From positions 62,001 through 126,000 of the forward strand of contig NZ_JAHWGU010000007.1 of NCBI RefSeq assembly GCF_020873875.1: a DNA stretch of 64,000 bases, written 5' to 3'. This DNA comes from Actinoplanes sp. DH11. GTDB lineage: Bacteria > Actinomycetota > Actinomycetes > Mycobacteriales > Micromonosporaceae. The notes beneath the pieces were generated by a model that did no database searches, was not told the DNA's origin, and saw only the letters and a program-made list of their open reading frames with translations. Positions 40,656 to 50,067 of this stretch are shown piece after piece. A program made the translations under genes and the position numbers. Position 1 is the stretch's first letter, and each line of letters begins with the position of its first letter.

Positions 40656-42044
40656 TCACGGGGTGACGGTGTCCCGGGACACCAGCACGTCGCCGCGGAA
40701 GCAGAGCCGGTAGACGTCTCCGGAACGGTCGTCGAAGCGGTCGGCCGTCATCGCGTAGTACTCGCACGTCAACCCCTCTGCGGTCGGCTCGGCGGTCAGT
40801 GGCCGGTGGTTCGTCTGCCGGCGCGGCAGCACACGCTCCACCTCGGAACGATCCTGCCCGATGCGCAGGCGGGCGTAGTCACCCGGATCCAGGACCGCCT
40901 GCGATGCGGACAGCGTCTCCCGGACCGCCAGGGCCCCGCTCAGCAGCGCACCGGTGACCAGCGGCACCATCACCGCGATGACCAGGGACCGGCCCAGGCG
41001 CCGCCGGGCACGTCGATGTTCGTGCGGCAGCGCCCGGTGGGTCCGGGGCGCCGCCGGCGATGGCGCGGGGGTGTGCGGGATCCGTGCGGTGACGGCGAAT
41101 CCTCCGTGGCGCGGGCCGTACTCGAAGGTGCCGCCGGCCAGCCGTACCCGTTCGGTGAGACCGACCAGGCCATGCCCGCCGCCGGGAGACCGGGCCGGCA
41201 CGCCGGCCGACGCTGGCGGGCCGTTCTCCACCACGATCGTCGTCGCGGCCGCCGTATGCGTCACAGCAATGCTCGCCGCCGCTCCGGGCGCGTGTCTGGC
41301 CACGTTGGTCAGGGCTTCCTGCGCGACCCGGTGCACGGCCAGCTCGGCCATCGGCGGCAGCTCGGCCGCGCCGTCGATGCGCAACTCGACGGTCAGCCCC
41401 GACGCGGACGCCGCGGCCGTCAGCGCCTCGAGATCGGGACCGTGTACGTCCATCGGGGCGCTGTCGGTCTGCTCGCGCAGCACACCGATCACCTCGCCGA
41501 GGCGCTCCACCGCGGCCCCGGCCCGGGCCCGGAGATCCGCGGCCGCCTCGCGATGATGCTCGTCCAGGCCCGGCGCGAGCTTCAACGCGCCCGCGGACAG
41601 CGCGATCAGGCTGAGGTCGTGGCCGAGCAGGTCGTGCATGTCCTGGGCGATCCGCGCCCGTTCGCGCAGCCGCGCCTGCTCGGCGACCAGCCGCTGTTCC
41701 CGCTGCGCCTGCTCGGCCCGTTCCCAGCCGGCCCGGGCGAGATCCTGGTACTGGCGCCAGAACCGTCCCGCGAACCACGGCACCATCGTGGCGCCGACGA
41801 ACACGAGCAGGAACCGGTCGGCCAGCGGCAGCCAACCCGGCACCAGCGAGAACACCACCACACCGGCCGCGAGCACCGCCACCAGCGCGAGCACTGCCGA
41901 GCCTGTCCGGCCCGGGCGCCGACCGGCCAGGAACGCGGCGACCACGGTCGGCAGCACCCACCACACGCTCACCATGCTCAGGCCGGCAAAAATCACCATG
42001 GCACCCGGCAGAAGACCTGCCGGGTCAACGATCACGCGCTTCAC
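40656..42044 (-). CDS. NarL-type sensor histidine kinase with C-terminal membrane and extracytoplasmic tail
   Basis: The 462-residue protein has N-terminal membrane helices (about 10-90), a HisKA_3 dimer/phosphoacceptor helix (QDMHDLLGHDLSLIALS), and an HATPase domain (AQEALTNVARHA N-box; GGGHGLVGLTERVRLAGG). After the kinase (about residue 345) comes a basic patch, another membrane helix (SLVIAVMVPLVTGALLSGAL) and an 80-residue domain (YARLRIGQDRSEVERVLP...YYAMTADR...YRLCFRGDVLVS) resembling the BamE/SmpA fold. GTG at 42044 is a best guess; no strong ribosome site. The kinase pairs with the 39968 regulator. Confidence 0.88.
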   Translation of the reverse strand: MKRVIVDPAGLLPGAMVIFAGLSMVSVWWVLPTVVAAFLAGRRPGRTGSAVLALVAVLAAGVVVFSLVPGWLPLADRFLLVFVGATMVPWFAGRFWRQYQDLARAGWERAEQAQREQRLVAEQARLRERARIAQDMHDLLGHDLSLIALSAGALKLAPGLDEHHREAAADLRARAGAAVERLGEVIGVLREQTDSAPMDVHGPDLEALTAAASASGLTVELRIDGAAELPPMAELAVHRVAQEALTNVARHAPGAAASIAVTHTAAATTIVVENGPPASAGVPARSPGGGHGLVGLTERVRLAGGTFEYGPRHGGFAVTARIPHTPAPSPAAPRTHRALPHEHRRARRRLGRSLVIAVMVPLVTGALLSGALAVRETLSASQAVLDPGDYARLRIGQDRSEVERVLPRRQTNHRPLTAEPTAEGLTCEYYAMTADRFDDRSGDVYRLCFRGDVLVSRDTVTP

Positions 42045-42123
42045 CGGGGCGACGCTACGGGCTTCGGGCCACCGCCGGACACTGCCGAAAGACACATGGG
42101 CGTACGCGGCCGTGGAGCCGCCG

Positions 42124-42511
42124 CTACGCGGGGTCGCCGCGGGACGGGAGTCCGGGCAGGGAGTTCGGGTCGGTGACGGCTTGGCCGGCGACGTGGTGCA
42201 GGGCGCTGGTTGGTGTGCCGTGCGTAGGCGCGCAGCAGGGTGAAGGCCTCGTCGACGCTGATGTCGTGGGCGTGGGCGATCGCTCCTTTGGCCTGTTCGA
42301 TCAGGATCCGGCTGGTCAGCGCCGACTGCAGCTGCTGGGCCAGGCGGCGCAGCCGCAGAGGGAGAGCGTGCATGGAACGGAACCCGGCAGCCCTGGCGTG
42401 GGGTGCGAACTGCGGCCAGCGTTCCGCGGCGCCGCACAGATCGGTGCTGATCACCGGCTCGCGCTGGTGGAACGCGTCCACGCACGGGCCGTTGGTGACG
42501 GGTGCGGACAC
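42124..42511 (-). pseudogene. Decayed GAF-ANTAR regulator gene
   Basis: The frame from 42511 reads a GAF fragment (GPCVDAFHQREPVISTDLCG...GFRSMHALPLRLR) joined directly to the start of ANTAR (LAQQLQSALTSRILIEQAKG...DISVDEAFTLLRAYARHTNQ), so about 50 residues between them are gone and the GAF N-terminus is missing. After HTNQR a frameshift is needed to recover the normal ending (ALHHVAGQAVTDPNSLPGLP, stop at 42124). ANTAR proteins are RNA-binding antiterminators; this copy is unlikely to work. Confidence 0.75.
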
Positions 42512-42545
42512 TGCTGCTTACCCACCGTCCGGGTGACGGCTTTCG

Positions 42546-43598
42546 TCAGCGGTCCGGGTCGTGGCGGACTCCCCACGTGACGAGGGCCAGCAGGAGTCCG
42601 ATCGGGATTGCTCCGGCGACCAGCACGATGTCGGAGTCGGCGTCGTGGATCGCGGGGTTGCCCGCGAGCGCGGTCCACGGCGCACCGGCCTGCGTGACGG
42701 TCCCTGCCACGGTGAGGATCATGAACGTCACCGGCATCAGCGTGGCGGCCAGGATCGCCACACCGCCGTAGCGGGCCGCGTGCGACGCGATGTCGTGGCG
42801 GGCGCCGGCGAGCGCGACGACGGCGACCACGAGCAGCACGGTGAACGCGAGGATGCCGAGCCAGCGGCCGCCGCTGGGCATCGGCTGGACGAGTCGCACA
42901 AGCCACGGCACGGCGCCGGCGAGCACCGCCGTCACCAGGGCCGCACGCGCGCGCGGCCGCCCGGTCGCGGCGGCACCGGCGACCGCGACGAGTGCCAGCA
43001 GCGAGCCGGCGGCGGCGCTGCCCAGGTTGAGCCCGGTCTCCACATCGGTCGGCGATTCGGTGGCGGTGACCACGCCCGCGGCGACGGCGGCCACCAGTGC
43101 CGCGGCGAAGGTGACGCCCGGCCCGGGAACAGGTGACGCCGGTCGGCCGGGGTGGTCGTTGCTCGGTTCGGCCGGGGTGGCGGCCCGAGCAGGGATGGGA
43201 ATCACGGCGCCGCCGCAGATCAGCGCGACGACAGCGGCACCGATGAAGAAGGCCGTGGTGCCGGAGGTGAAGCCGGCACGGTCCAGCCAGATGTCGGTGG
43301 CCAGCCAGGCGCCGCCCGCGATCAGTGCCCCCAGCGAAGCCCACCGGCCACCGCGACCGAGAACGATCAGCGTGACCACCAGCGCGAGCAGGGCACCCCA
43401 GCGCAGTTCCCGCGCCCAGTAGGTGTTGTTCTCCCCGAACGCGTCCGGCCCGGCCGGCTCACTCAGCGGCTGAAGTTCGGTGACGCCGACAGCCCACAGC
43501 ACGGCGGCAGCGGCGGCCAGGAGAAGCAGCACGAGGCGTCCCGCCACGACCGGAACCGTGCGAGCGCGATCTCGGGCGTCGCTGTCGATCAAATCCAT
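42546..43598 (-). CDS. Polytopic membrane protein of unknown function
   Basis: The 350-residue, very hydrophobic Ala/Val/Leu-rich protein has about 9 predicted membrane helices in groups (for example LVLLLLAAAAAVLWAVGV, VTFAAALVAAVAAGVVTA, LGILAFTVLLVVAVVALAG) and short charged loops. ATG at 43598. No transporter or enzyme motif seen. It lies 39 bp upstream of the GGDEF-EAL stop side on the same strand, so co-transcription is possible. Confidence 0.7.
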   Translation of the reverse strand: MDLIDSDARDRARTVPVVAGRLVLLLLAAAAAVLWAVGVTELQPLSEPAGPDAFGENNTYWARELRWGALLALVVTLIVLGRGGRWASLGALIAGGAWLATDIWLDRAGFTSGTTAFFIGAAVVALICGGAVIPIPARAATPAEPSNDHPGRPASPVPGPGVTFAAALVAAVAAGVVTATESPTDVETGLNLGSAAAGSLLALVAVAGAAATGRPRARAALVTAVLAGAVPWLVRLVQPMPSGGRWLGILAFTVLLVVAVVALAGARHDIASHAARYGGVAILAATLMPVTFMILTVAGTVTQAGAPWTALAGNPAIHDADSDIVLVAGAIPIGLLLALVTWGVRHDPDR

Positions 43599-43637
43599 GG
43601 CGGCACGCTACCGGAATGCGGGCCGGCGCTCCGGCCG

Positions 43638-45920
43638 CTATGCGGTGACGGCGGATTCGGCCGGCCGCAGCCGGTCGAGGTCGGCGGCGGCGACAGGCCG
43701 GCCGAAGTGGTAGCCCTGCAGCAGGCGGTACCCGAGGCCGTACAGGACGTCGGCTTGTTCCGCGGTCTCCACGCCCTCGGCCACCGCGGTCAGGCCCAGG
43801 CCTTCGCAGACGTGGATCAGGGCCTCGGCGATCACCCGGTGTTCGCCGGCGCCGGCGATGTCGTCGACGAACGACTTGTCGACCTTGAGGATGTCGACCG
43901 GAACTGTCCGCAGCAGCCCCAGCGAGGAGTGGCCGGTGCCGAAGTCGTCAAGCGCGATGCGTACGCCCAGGGCTCGCAGTTGATGTAAGGCCTGCACCGC
44001 CTGGCCGCCGCCGAACACGGCCGTCTCGGTGACTTCGACGGCGAGGCAGCCGGGTGGCAGACCGGTCGCGGTGAGGATGTCCGCGACGGTCTGCGGGAAC
44101 CCGGGCCGGGCGAGCTGGCGCGCCGACACGTTCACGCTCAGGTACCCGGGTGCCGCTGCCGCCGTGTCGTTACGCCAGCTGACCATCTGCTCGCAGGCGG
44201 TCCGTAGCACCCAGGCGCCGAGTTCGACGATGAGCCCGTTGCGCTCGGCGACCGGGATGAAATACGCCGGGCTGATCGGGCCGCGCTCGGGATGTTCCCA
44301 GCGCACCAGCGCCTCCGCCGCCGCCATCCGGCCGTCCGGCGCGGCGACGATCGGCTGATAGACCACCCGGAACTGGCCGCCGTCCAGGGCAGCGCGGATC
44401 TCGGCGCCGAGGCGGGCCTGCTCACCGGCCCGGTCGTCGAGTGCCGGGGACCATCGGCGGTACGGTTCGCCGGTGTCCTTGGCGGCGTACATGGCCGCCT
44501 CGGCCCGGCGCAGAACCTCTGCCGGACCGGTCGCGCCGTCACTGTCCCCGATGCCGATGGCCGCTCCCACGAGCAGTTCGTTGCTGCCGGCGAGCACCGG
44601 CTCCCGCATGACCTCGGCGAGCCGCGCCGCGACCTGGTCGGCGGCACCGTCGGTGTGGCCGGGCAGCAGCACGGCGAATTCGTCGCCGCCCATCCGAGCC
44701 ACCGACGCGGGGGTGGGTGCGGCTCCGCGGATCCGGGCGGCCAGCTGGCCGAGGACCTCGTCGCCGACGTGGCGGCCCAGCTCGTCATTGACGCTCTTGA
44801 AGCCGGTGAGGCCGAGGAACACCACCTGAGGAGAGTCGTGGAGCGGTATCCGGCGCAACGTGTTCTCGAAGTGCCGCCGATTGGCCGTACCTGTCAGGTC
44901 GTCGTGCGTGGCCAGGTGTTCCAGCTGATGCGTCTTGCGCTGCACCTTGCGGATCAGGCCGTGGGTGCGCACGAAGGCGAGCACGCACAGGACGATGCCC
45001 ACGGTGGCGATGGCGAACCGGCCGGTCAGGCTCGCACCGGCCTGCGGCACGAACAGCATGGCCGGTGCCAGCAGGGAACAAACCGCCGTCAGAACGACCG
45101 AGCCCCTGCTGACAGCGGCATCGGCGGCCGGCGCCGGCGGGCCTTCTGCCGCCATGCTCGGGTGCAGCGCCGCGGCGCCCCAGAAGACGTAGGACAACAG
45201 CCATCCGGCCGACAACTCGTAACCGTCGCTGCCCGAATGCAGCGACAGCACCGAGAACGTGGCGTCCGCCGCGAACAGCAACAACGCACCGGCACCGAGC
45301 AGCCGTGCGCTCGGCGTGCGGGCGCCGGCGCCGATGAACAGCCGGGTCAGCAGGGCCAGGAGTACGGCGTCGGCCGCGGGATAGGCGATGCTGATGACCT
45401 TTTCCAGCACCGAGGCCGACGCGGTGGTGGCGGTCGGCTGCAGCACGAAGATCCAGAAGACAAGTCCGAGGCCGGCCGCGACCATGCCCGCGTCGACGAG
45501 GGTTTCCATGTCACTGCGGGTGCGGCTGCGGACGAACTGGAGAAGCCCGAGGACCAGTGGCGGATAGGCGGCGAGATACCAGACGTCGGCGAACGACGGG
45601 TACGGCTCCTGATGCAGTACGAAGACGTAGTAGCTCCATATCAGGTCACCGATAACCGCCGACATCTGCCCGGCCGCGAACAGATACCACATGGCAGGGC
45701 GTCGGGGCCGGTAACGGCGCACGCCCGCCACGATCATCAGCGCCGAACAGAAGCCGATCGCGTTGTAGAGCATGCTTGCGGCGACACCGTCGCGCGGCAG
45801 CAGGTAGTAGCCGACCGTCGCTGCCGTTCCCGCGACGATCCACCCGAGCAACAGCCTGTACCGCACAGCAGAGCACTTCGGCAGCCGGGCCGCCGACCTT
45901 AAAGATCTCGGCGTGACCAC
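43638..45920 (-). CDS. Membrane GGDEF-EAL cyclic-di-GMP enzyme
   Basis: The 760-residue protein has about 9 N-terminal membrane helices (20-320), a GGDEF domain (THDDLTGTANRRHFE, ARMGGDEFAVLL at about residue 420) and an EAL domain (AAAEALVRWEHP, SVNVSARQLA, DDFGTGHSSLGLL, ILKVDKSFVDD, AEGVETAEQ, GYHFGRP). Both catalytic motifs look intact; no RxxD inhibition site precedes GGDEF. The protein could make and break c-di-GMP in response to a membrane signal. GTG at 45920 without a clear ribosome site. Confidence 0.92.
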   Translation of the reverse strand: MVTPRSLRSAARLPKCSAVRYRLLLGWIVAGTAATVGYYLLPRDGVAASMLYNAIGFCSALMIVAGVRRYRPRRPAMWYLFAAGQMSAVIGDLIWSYYVFVLHQEPYPSFADVWYLAAYPPLVLGLLQFVRSRTRSDMETLVDAGMVAAGLGLVFWIFVLQPTATTASASVLEKVISIAYPAADAVLLALLTRLFIGAGARTPSARLLGAGALLLFAADATFSVLSLHSGSDGYELSAGWLLSYVFWGAAALHPSMAAEGPPAPAADAAVSRGSVVLTAVCSLLAPAMLFVPQAGASLTGRFAIATVGIVLCVLAFVRTHGLIRKVQRKTHQLEHLATHDDLTGTANRRHFENTLRRIPLHDSPQVVFLGLTGFKSVNDELGRHVGDEVLGQLAARIRGAAPTPASVARMGGDEFAVLLPGHTDGAADQVAARLAEVMREPVLAGSNELLVGAAIGIGDSDGATGPAEVLRRAEAAMYAAKDTGEPYRRWSPALDDRAGEQARLGAEIRAALDGGQFRVVYQPIVAAPDGRMAAAEALVRWEHPERGPISPAYFIPVAERNGLIVELGAWVLRTACEQMVSWRNDTAAAAPGYLSVNVSARQLARPGFPQTVADILTATGLPPGCLAVEVTETAVFGGGQAVQALHQLRALGVRIALDDFGTGHSSLGLLRTVPVDILKVDKSFVDDIAGAGEHRVIAEALIHVCEGLGLTAVAEGVETAEQADVLYGLGYRLLQGYHFGRPVAAADLDRLRPAESAVTA

Positions 45921-45938
45921 CGACCCGCGACGAGCAGC

Positions 45939-46901
45939 CTAGCGTCGCAAAGTGTCGCTGGGCGGAACTCCGTACTGGGCGCGGTACTCGGCCGCGAACC
46001 GGCCCATATGAAGGAAACCGTAGCGGTAGGCGATCCCGGTCACGGTGTGCAGTACCGGATCGGCTTGCCGGAGATCCTCGTGGACGCGAGCCAGGCGCAC
46101 CTGTCGCAGGTAGGCCATCGGCGACATCCCGATGTATCGCCGGAAACTCTCCTGCAGGCTGCGGACGCTGACGCCGGCGACAAGGGCGAGGTCGGCGGCG
46201 GTGAACGGCCGGCCCGGCTGGGCCCGCATGGCGTCGACGACCCGCCGGATCGCGCCCGGCGCCGCCGTGACCGGGCTCGGGCGCTCCAGCCGCTCCCGGT
46301 ACGGGTGGTCCGCGGCGCTCAACAACCCCGCGATCAACGCTTCCTGCAGCTGAGCCCCGACCACCGGGTTGTGGAGCAGCCCTTGCGGCTGGGCGGCGTC
46401 CGCGGCCATCAGCCGGACGAGTCGCAGCCAGCTGGTGCCCGGTGCACGGGTGAGGTCGATGGTCGGTGCCAGCTCGATCGGGGCGCGGACCGGAGTGTCG
46501 ATCAGGCGGGTGAGCTGGTCCTCCAGCGCCGCGCGTTCGATCTTCACGGCCAGTAGCCGGCAGTCACCGCCCCACCGTTCCAGGCTGGTCTCGCCGACCG
46601 GCCGGAAGACCGCCGCGGTCCTCGCCGTGGCCTGCCGGGGCGCGCCGCGCCCCTGCCGCCACGTCAGCGAACCCGTCACCGGCAGATTGACGTGATAGGC
46701 GCCGAGCTCACCGAAACGGATCCTCACATCGGTGCCGAACTGCAGGTCGCCGACGGTGACAGCAGCCGCCGGACTGACATCGAACCGGGACCGCCAGCGG
46801 TGCTTCCAGTTGAGCACATCGACGAAGTTCGAGTAGTAGTACCGGCTCAGGAACGCTCGCGACTGCTCCACGTCGCCAGAGGCATGAGTCTCGACCGGCA
46901 C
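45939..46901 (-). CDS. AraC family transcriptional regulator
   Basis: The 320-residue protein has an AraC_binding_2-like N-terminal domain (QSRAFLSRYYYSNF, ...GAYHVNLPVTGSLTWRQGRG) and a C-terminal AraC HTH pair (FTAADLALVAGVSVRSLQES, YIGMSPMAYLRQVRLARVHE). The frame is open to 47057; GTG 46901 gives the usual length and starts at the domain edge, but ATG 47057 cannot be excluded. It lies 18 bp upstream of the GGDEF-EAL gene on the same strand. Targets unknown. Confidence 0.88.
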   Translation of the reverse strand: MPVETHASGDVEQSRAFLSRYYYSNFVDVLNWKHRWRSRFDVSPAAAVTVGDLQFGTDVRIRFGELGAYHVNLPVTGSLTWRQGRGAPRQATARTAAVFRPVGETSLERWGGDCRLLAVKIERAALEDQLTRLIDTPVRAPIELAPTIDLTRAPGTSWLRLVRLMAADAAQPQGLLHNPVVGAQLQEALIAGLLSAADHPYRERLERPSPVTAAPGAIRRVVDAMRAQPGRPFTAADLALVAGVSVRSLQESFRRYIGMSPMAYLRQVRLARVHEDLRQADPVLHTVTGIAYRYGFLHMGRFAAEYRAQYGVPPSDTLRR

Positions 46902-47153
46902 CGTCGCAGCATGACACCGGAATCGGTCATACGCCACCAGGACCCACCGAAGGTCACTCTTCCGCACCACGATCGAGGCGGGCGTTTCCTTGGTTGGCCC
47001 CTCGGGCTCGCCGCCGCTTCCGATCCCGGATCGGCTTGGTGGCGGAGGGATGGGCATGGCCTACCCGACCGCTTGGGCCGCATCCGTCCCGAACCGTGAC
47101 AACCACACCGCGTCCGGCCCACGGCACGGAGCCCGATGGCCGGACGCGGCCAC

Positions 47154-47882
47154 TTACCAGGGTTCGGGGCCGTCCTCGCTGAAGAACCCCGCGGTCGGGC
47201 CGTCGGCGAGCAGCGTCGCCAGCCGGATCGCGGCGATCGCGCCCTGCTCCGGGGTACGCGGTCCGGCGTGCCCGTTCATGTCGGTGGCGCAGTATCCGGG
47301 GTCGGCCGCGTTCACCCTGATCGGCGTGTTGCGCAGCTCGTTGGCGTAGGAGACGGTCACCGCGTTGAGCGCGCTCTTCGACGAGTTGTACGCCAGCAGC
47401 GGGAACTGCGCGTACGGGCTCCGCGGGTCGCTGGTGATCCCGAGGGAGCCCAGTCCGCTGGACATGTTCACGATGCGCCCGGCCGCCGATCGGCGGATCA
47501 GCGGCAGCAGAGTGTTGGTCACCGTCACCACGGCGTACACGTTGGTGGCATAGGTGCGTTCCAGCAGCGCCACCGGCATGTGGCTGGGGGCCTGCCCGCG
47601 TTCCAGCAGGACGCCGGCGTTGTTGACCAGGATGTCGAGCCGGCCGTACTCGCGGTCGACGCGCGCGGCCGCGGCCGACACCGAGACCTGGTCCAGCACG
47701 TCGAGTTCCACGGGCACCGCGGTGATCCCTTCGGCGGCGAGCTTCTCGGCGGCACCGGCTCCTCGTGCCATGTCCCGGACACCCAGCAGCACCGTCGCGC
47801 CGGTGGCACCGAGACCCCGCGCGATCTCGTACCCGATCCCTTTGTTGGCCCCGGTGACAAGGGCGATCTTCGGCTCAGTCAT
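47154..47882 (-). CDS. Short-chain dehydrogenase/reductase
   Basis: The 242-residue classical SDR has ALVTGANKGIGYEIARGLGA (cofactor site), NNAG, MSSGLGSLG and the catalytic YNSSK. This carbonyl-reductase-like group uses NADP(H). ATG at 47882 is divergent from the MmyB-like regulator (103-bp gap), a common regulator/target layout. Confidence 0.93.
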   Translation of the reverse strand: MTEPKIALVTGANKGIGYEIARGLGATGATVLLGVRDMARGAGAAEKLAAEGITAVPVELDVLDQVSVSAAAARVDREYGRLDILVNNAGVLLERGQAPSHMPVALLERTYATNVYAVVTVTNTLLPLIRRSAAGRIVNMSSGLGSLGITSDPRSPYAQFPLLAYNSSKSALNAVTVSYANELRNTPIRVNAADPGYCATDMNGHAGPRTPEQGAIAAIRLATLLADGPTAGFFSEDGPEPW

Positions 47883-47985
47883 GGCACTGAGCCTGCAACC
47901 GATCCGCCGCCATGTGCAGAGACCGGCCGAACCGCGGACTGGCGGTCCCTGGATACCGGGGTGTGCGCCGGTGCAGGATTGCCGC

Positions 47986-49020
47986 ATGGATCGCCGCCAA
48001 TTCGCCGAGTTCCTGCGCAGCCGCCGATCCCGGGTGCGCCCGGGCGACGTGGGCCTTGCCGGTGGCACCCGCCGGCGCACCCCGGGCCTGCGGCGCGAGG
48101 AGGTGGCCGGGCTCGCCGGCATCTCGGTGGACTACTACGCCCGGCTGGAACAGGCGCGCGGCCCGCAGCCGTCGCGGCAGGTGTTGTCGGCCCTGGCCCG
48201 CGCGCTGCGGCTGTACGACGCCGAACGCGCGCACCTGTACCACCTGGCCGGCGAGGTGCCCGCCGCCCCGGACGGCCCCAGCCCGGACGTGCCCGCCGGT
48301 GTCCTGCATCTGCTCGACCGGCTCGACGACACCCCGGCGTACGTCATCGACGTGAAGTACCAGATCCTGGCCTGGAACCGGATGGCGGCCGCCCTGATGG
48401 GCGACCCGTCACCGTGGCCAGCGAAACGCCGCAACATCATCTGGAACCTGTTCACCGGCGAACACTCCCCCGCCGCACTGGCCGATCCGCACTCGGCCGC
48501 GTTCGCCGCCGAATGTGTCGCCGAACTGCGCGCCGCCGCCGCCCGATACCCGCAGGACCCGGGCATCCGCCAGCTGATCGCCGAGCTTTCCGCGGTCAGC
48601 CCGGACTTCGTCCAGCAGTGGGAGCAACTGAGGGTGTGCGTCCGGCGCGGGACGACAATCAAACACATCCACCATCCGACGGTCGGGGATCTCACGCTGG
48701 AGTGCGAGGTACTGGACCTCGCCGGCCACGGTCAGCGTCTCGTCGTCTACAGCGCGGCACCCGGCAGCCCGACCGCGGAGGCGTTGAAACTGCTCGGCGT
48801 CCTCGGCACCCAGTGGTCGGCCCCGGTGGGTTTCCCGAGGCAGACGGAACAACCTCCGCAAACTCATCGGTGGCGGGAGAGGCTCGAACGCGACGGCGCG
48901 CAACGGGCGGCCAGCGCCACCGCTGTCACTCCTGCCAGAAGCAGCCACGACGCCGTGAACCCGCCGGTCACATCCCGCAGCCACCCCAGCACCGGCGGCG
49001 ACAGCACCACGGCGACCTGA
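47986..49020 (+). CDS. MmyB-like helix-turn-helix regulator
   Basis: The 344 residues have an HTH_31 domain (RRRTPGLRREEVAGLAGISV, DYYARLEQARG) and an MmyB-type ligand domain (DTPAYVIDVKYQILAWNRMA, TLECEVLDLAGHGQRLVVYS). The conserved part ends near residue 285; the last 50 residues are antisense to the convergent MFS gene (157-nt overlap) and look unselected. These regulators usually control a divergent oxidoreductase, here the SDR at 47154. ATG at 47986 with GCAGGA upstream. Confidence 0.9.
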   Translation: MDRRQFAEFLRSRRSRVRPGDVGLAGGTRRRTPGLRREEVAGLAGISVDYYARLEQARGPQPSRQVLSALARALRLYDAERAHLYHLAGEVPAAPDGPSPDVPAGVLHLLDRLDDTPAYVIDVKYQILAWNRMAAALMGDPSPWPAKRRNIIWNLFTGEHSPAALADPHSAAFAAECVAELRAAAARYPQDPGIRQLIAELSAVSPDFVQQWEQLRVCVRRGTTIKHIHHPTVGDLTLECEVLDLAGHGQRLVVYSAAPGSPTAEALKLLGVLGTQWSAPVGFPRQTEQPPQTHRWRERLERDGAQRAASATAVTPARSSHDAVNPPVTSRSHPSTGGDSTTAT

Positions 49021-50042
49021 CTGACTGTCAGGACCGCACCGAGCGCGAAGCCGCTCCGCGCCGCCTCGGCCACCGCGGCGATCCACGGGCCGTACCAGCC
49101 GATGCCGAAGAATCCCAGCCACCCGAACAGCACGCACGCGATCACCGGTACCGCGCCGGCCGGCGTGACGAGCGCCAGCAGTGCGATCAGCACGGCCACC
49201 AGACTTGTCGTCACGGCGCTCTCCCGCGACCGCAACCGATCACTCCACGCCGCGAGCAGGACACGACCCGCCGCACCGGCCAGTTGCACCACGACCAGGG
49301 TCGCGGCCGCCACGCCCGGGCTCAGCGCGGTCACCTCGTGCAGATGCAGCACGGTCAGGAGTCCCACCCCGCTGTGCACCGACACCAGGCACGTCCCGGT
49401 GATCATCGCGCGGCGCAGAGCAGGCCGGTCGGTGCGGCGCCCGGCCGACGACAGATCAGGCGGGGGTACGGCGGGACGCCGGTGGAGCAGCGCGAACGCC
49501 GCCGCGCCCAGCAGCGCGACCACCCCGCCGGCCAGGATCGCGGCCCGCCACCCGGCAGCGGCGGCGAGCAGAGGTAACACGGCCGACGCGACCACCGCGC
49601 CGAGCGGCACACCGGCCTGCCGCACGCCCATGGCCAGGCCGCGCTGCGACGCGTCGAACCACGATGCCACCGATCTGCTGCCGCCCGGCTGCACCGTGCT
49701 GTATCCGGCGCCGACCACGAGGAGCACGACGAGCAGAGCGGGGTAGCCGGGCGCGAACGTGCCGGCCACCAGGGCGACTCCGACAAGGGCCGCACCGGCG
49801 CTGACGACCCGGCGCTCGTCGAACCGGTCCAGCAACGCCCCCGCCACGAGCAGTCCGGCGATCGGCGCCACCTGCGCGGCCGACGCCAGCAGGCCCAGCT
49901 GCGCGGCGCCGACGCCGAGGTCGTGCTGCAGGTGTACGCCGAGCGCGCTGAGTCCTTGCACGAAGAAGGCGGACGCTGCCTGCGTGAATGTGGCCACGGC
50001 AAGGATCACCCAGCGGTACGGCGGTGCGGCGACGACGCTCAT
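48864..50042 (-). CDS. MFS transporter
   Basis: The 392-residue 12-helix protein starts WVILAVATFTQAASAFFVQG, with SVASWFDASQRGLAMGVRQA and LLVAGALLDRFDERRVV (motif A). It resembles cyanate/oxalate-formate-type MFS exporters. ATG at 50042; the CGNR regulator starts 25 bp away on the other strand and may control it. The 3' end overlaps the HTH frame at 48864-49020. Confidence 0.9.
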   Translation of the reverse strand: MSVVAAPPYRWVILAVATFTQAASAFFVQGLSALGVHLQHDLGVGAAQLGLLASAAQVAPIAGLLVAGALLDRFDERRVVSAGAALVGVALVAGTFAPGYPALLVVLLVVGAGYSTVQPGGSRSVASWFDASQRGLAMGVRQAGVPLGAVVASAVLPLLAAAAGWRAAILAGGVVALLGAAAFALLHRRPAVPPPDLSSAGRRTDRPALRRAMITGTCLVSVHSGVGLLTVLHLHEVTALSPGVAAATLVVVQLAGAAGRVLLAAWSDRLRSRESAVTTSLVAVLIALLALVTPAGAVPVIACVLFGWLGFFGIGWYGPWIAAVAEAARSGFALGAVLTVSQVAVVLSPPVLGWLRDVTGGFTASWLLLAGVTAVALAARCAPSRSSLSRHR

Positions 50043-50067
50043 CTCTGCACCCTGATGTAATGGTCTT

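Noticed and set aside
43638..45920. Possible product-inhibition (RxxD) site in the GGDEF domain
   Set aside because: The residues preceding MGGDEF read PTPASVAR; no RxxD is found at the required spacing.
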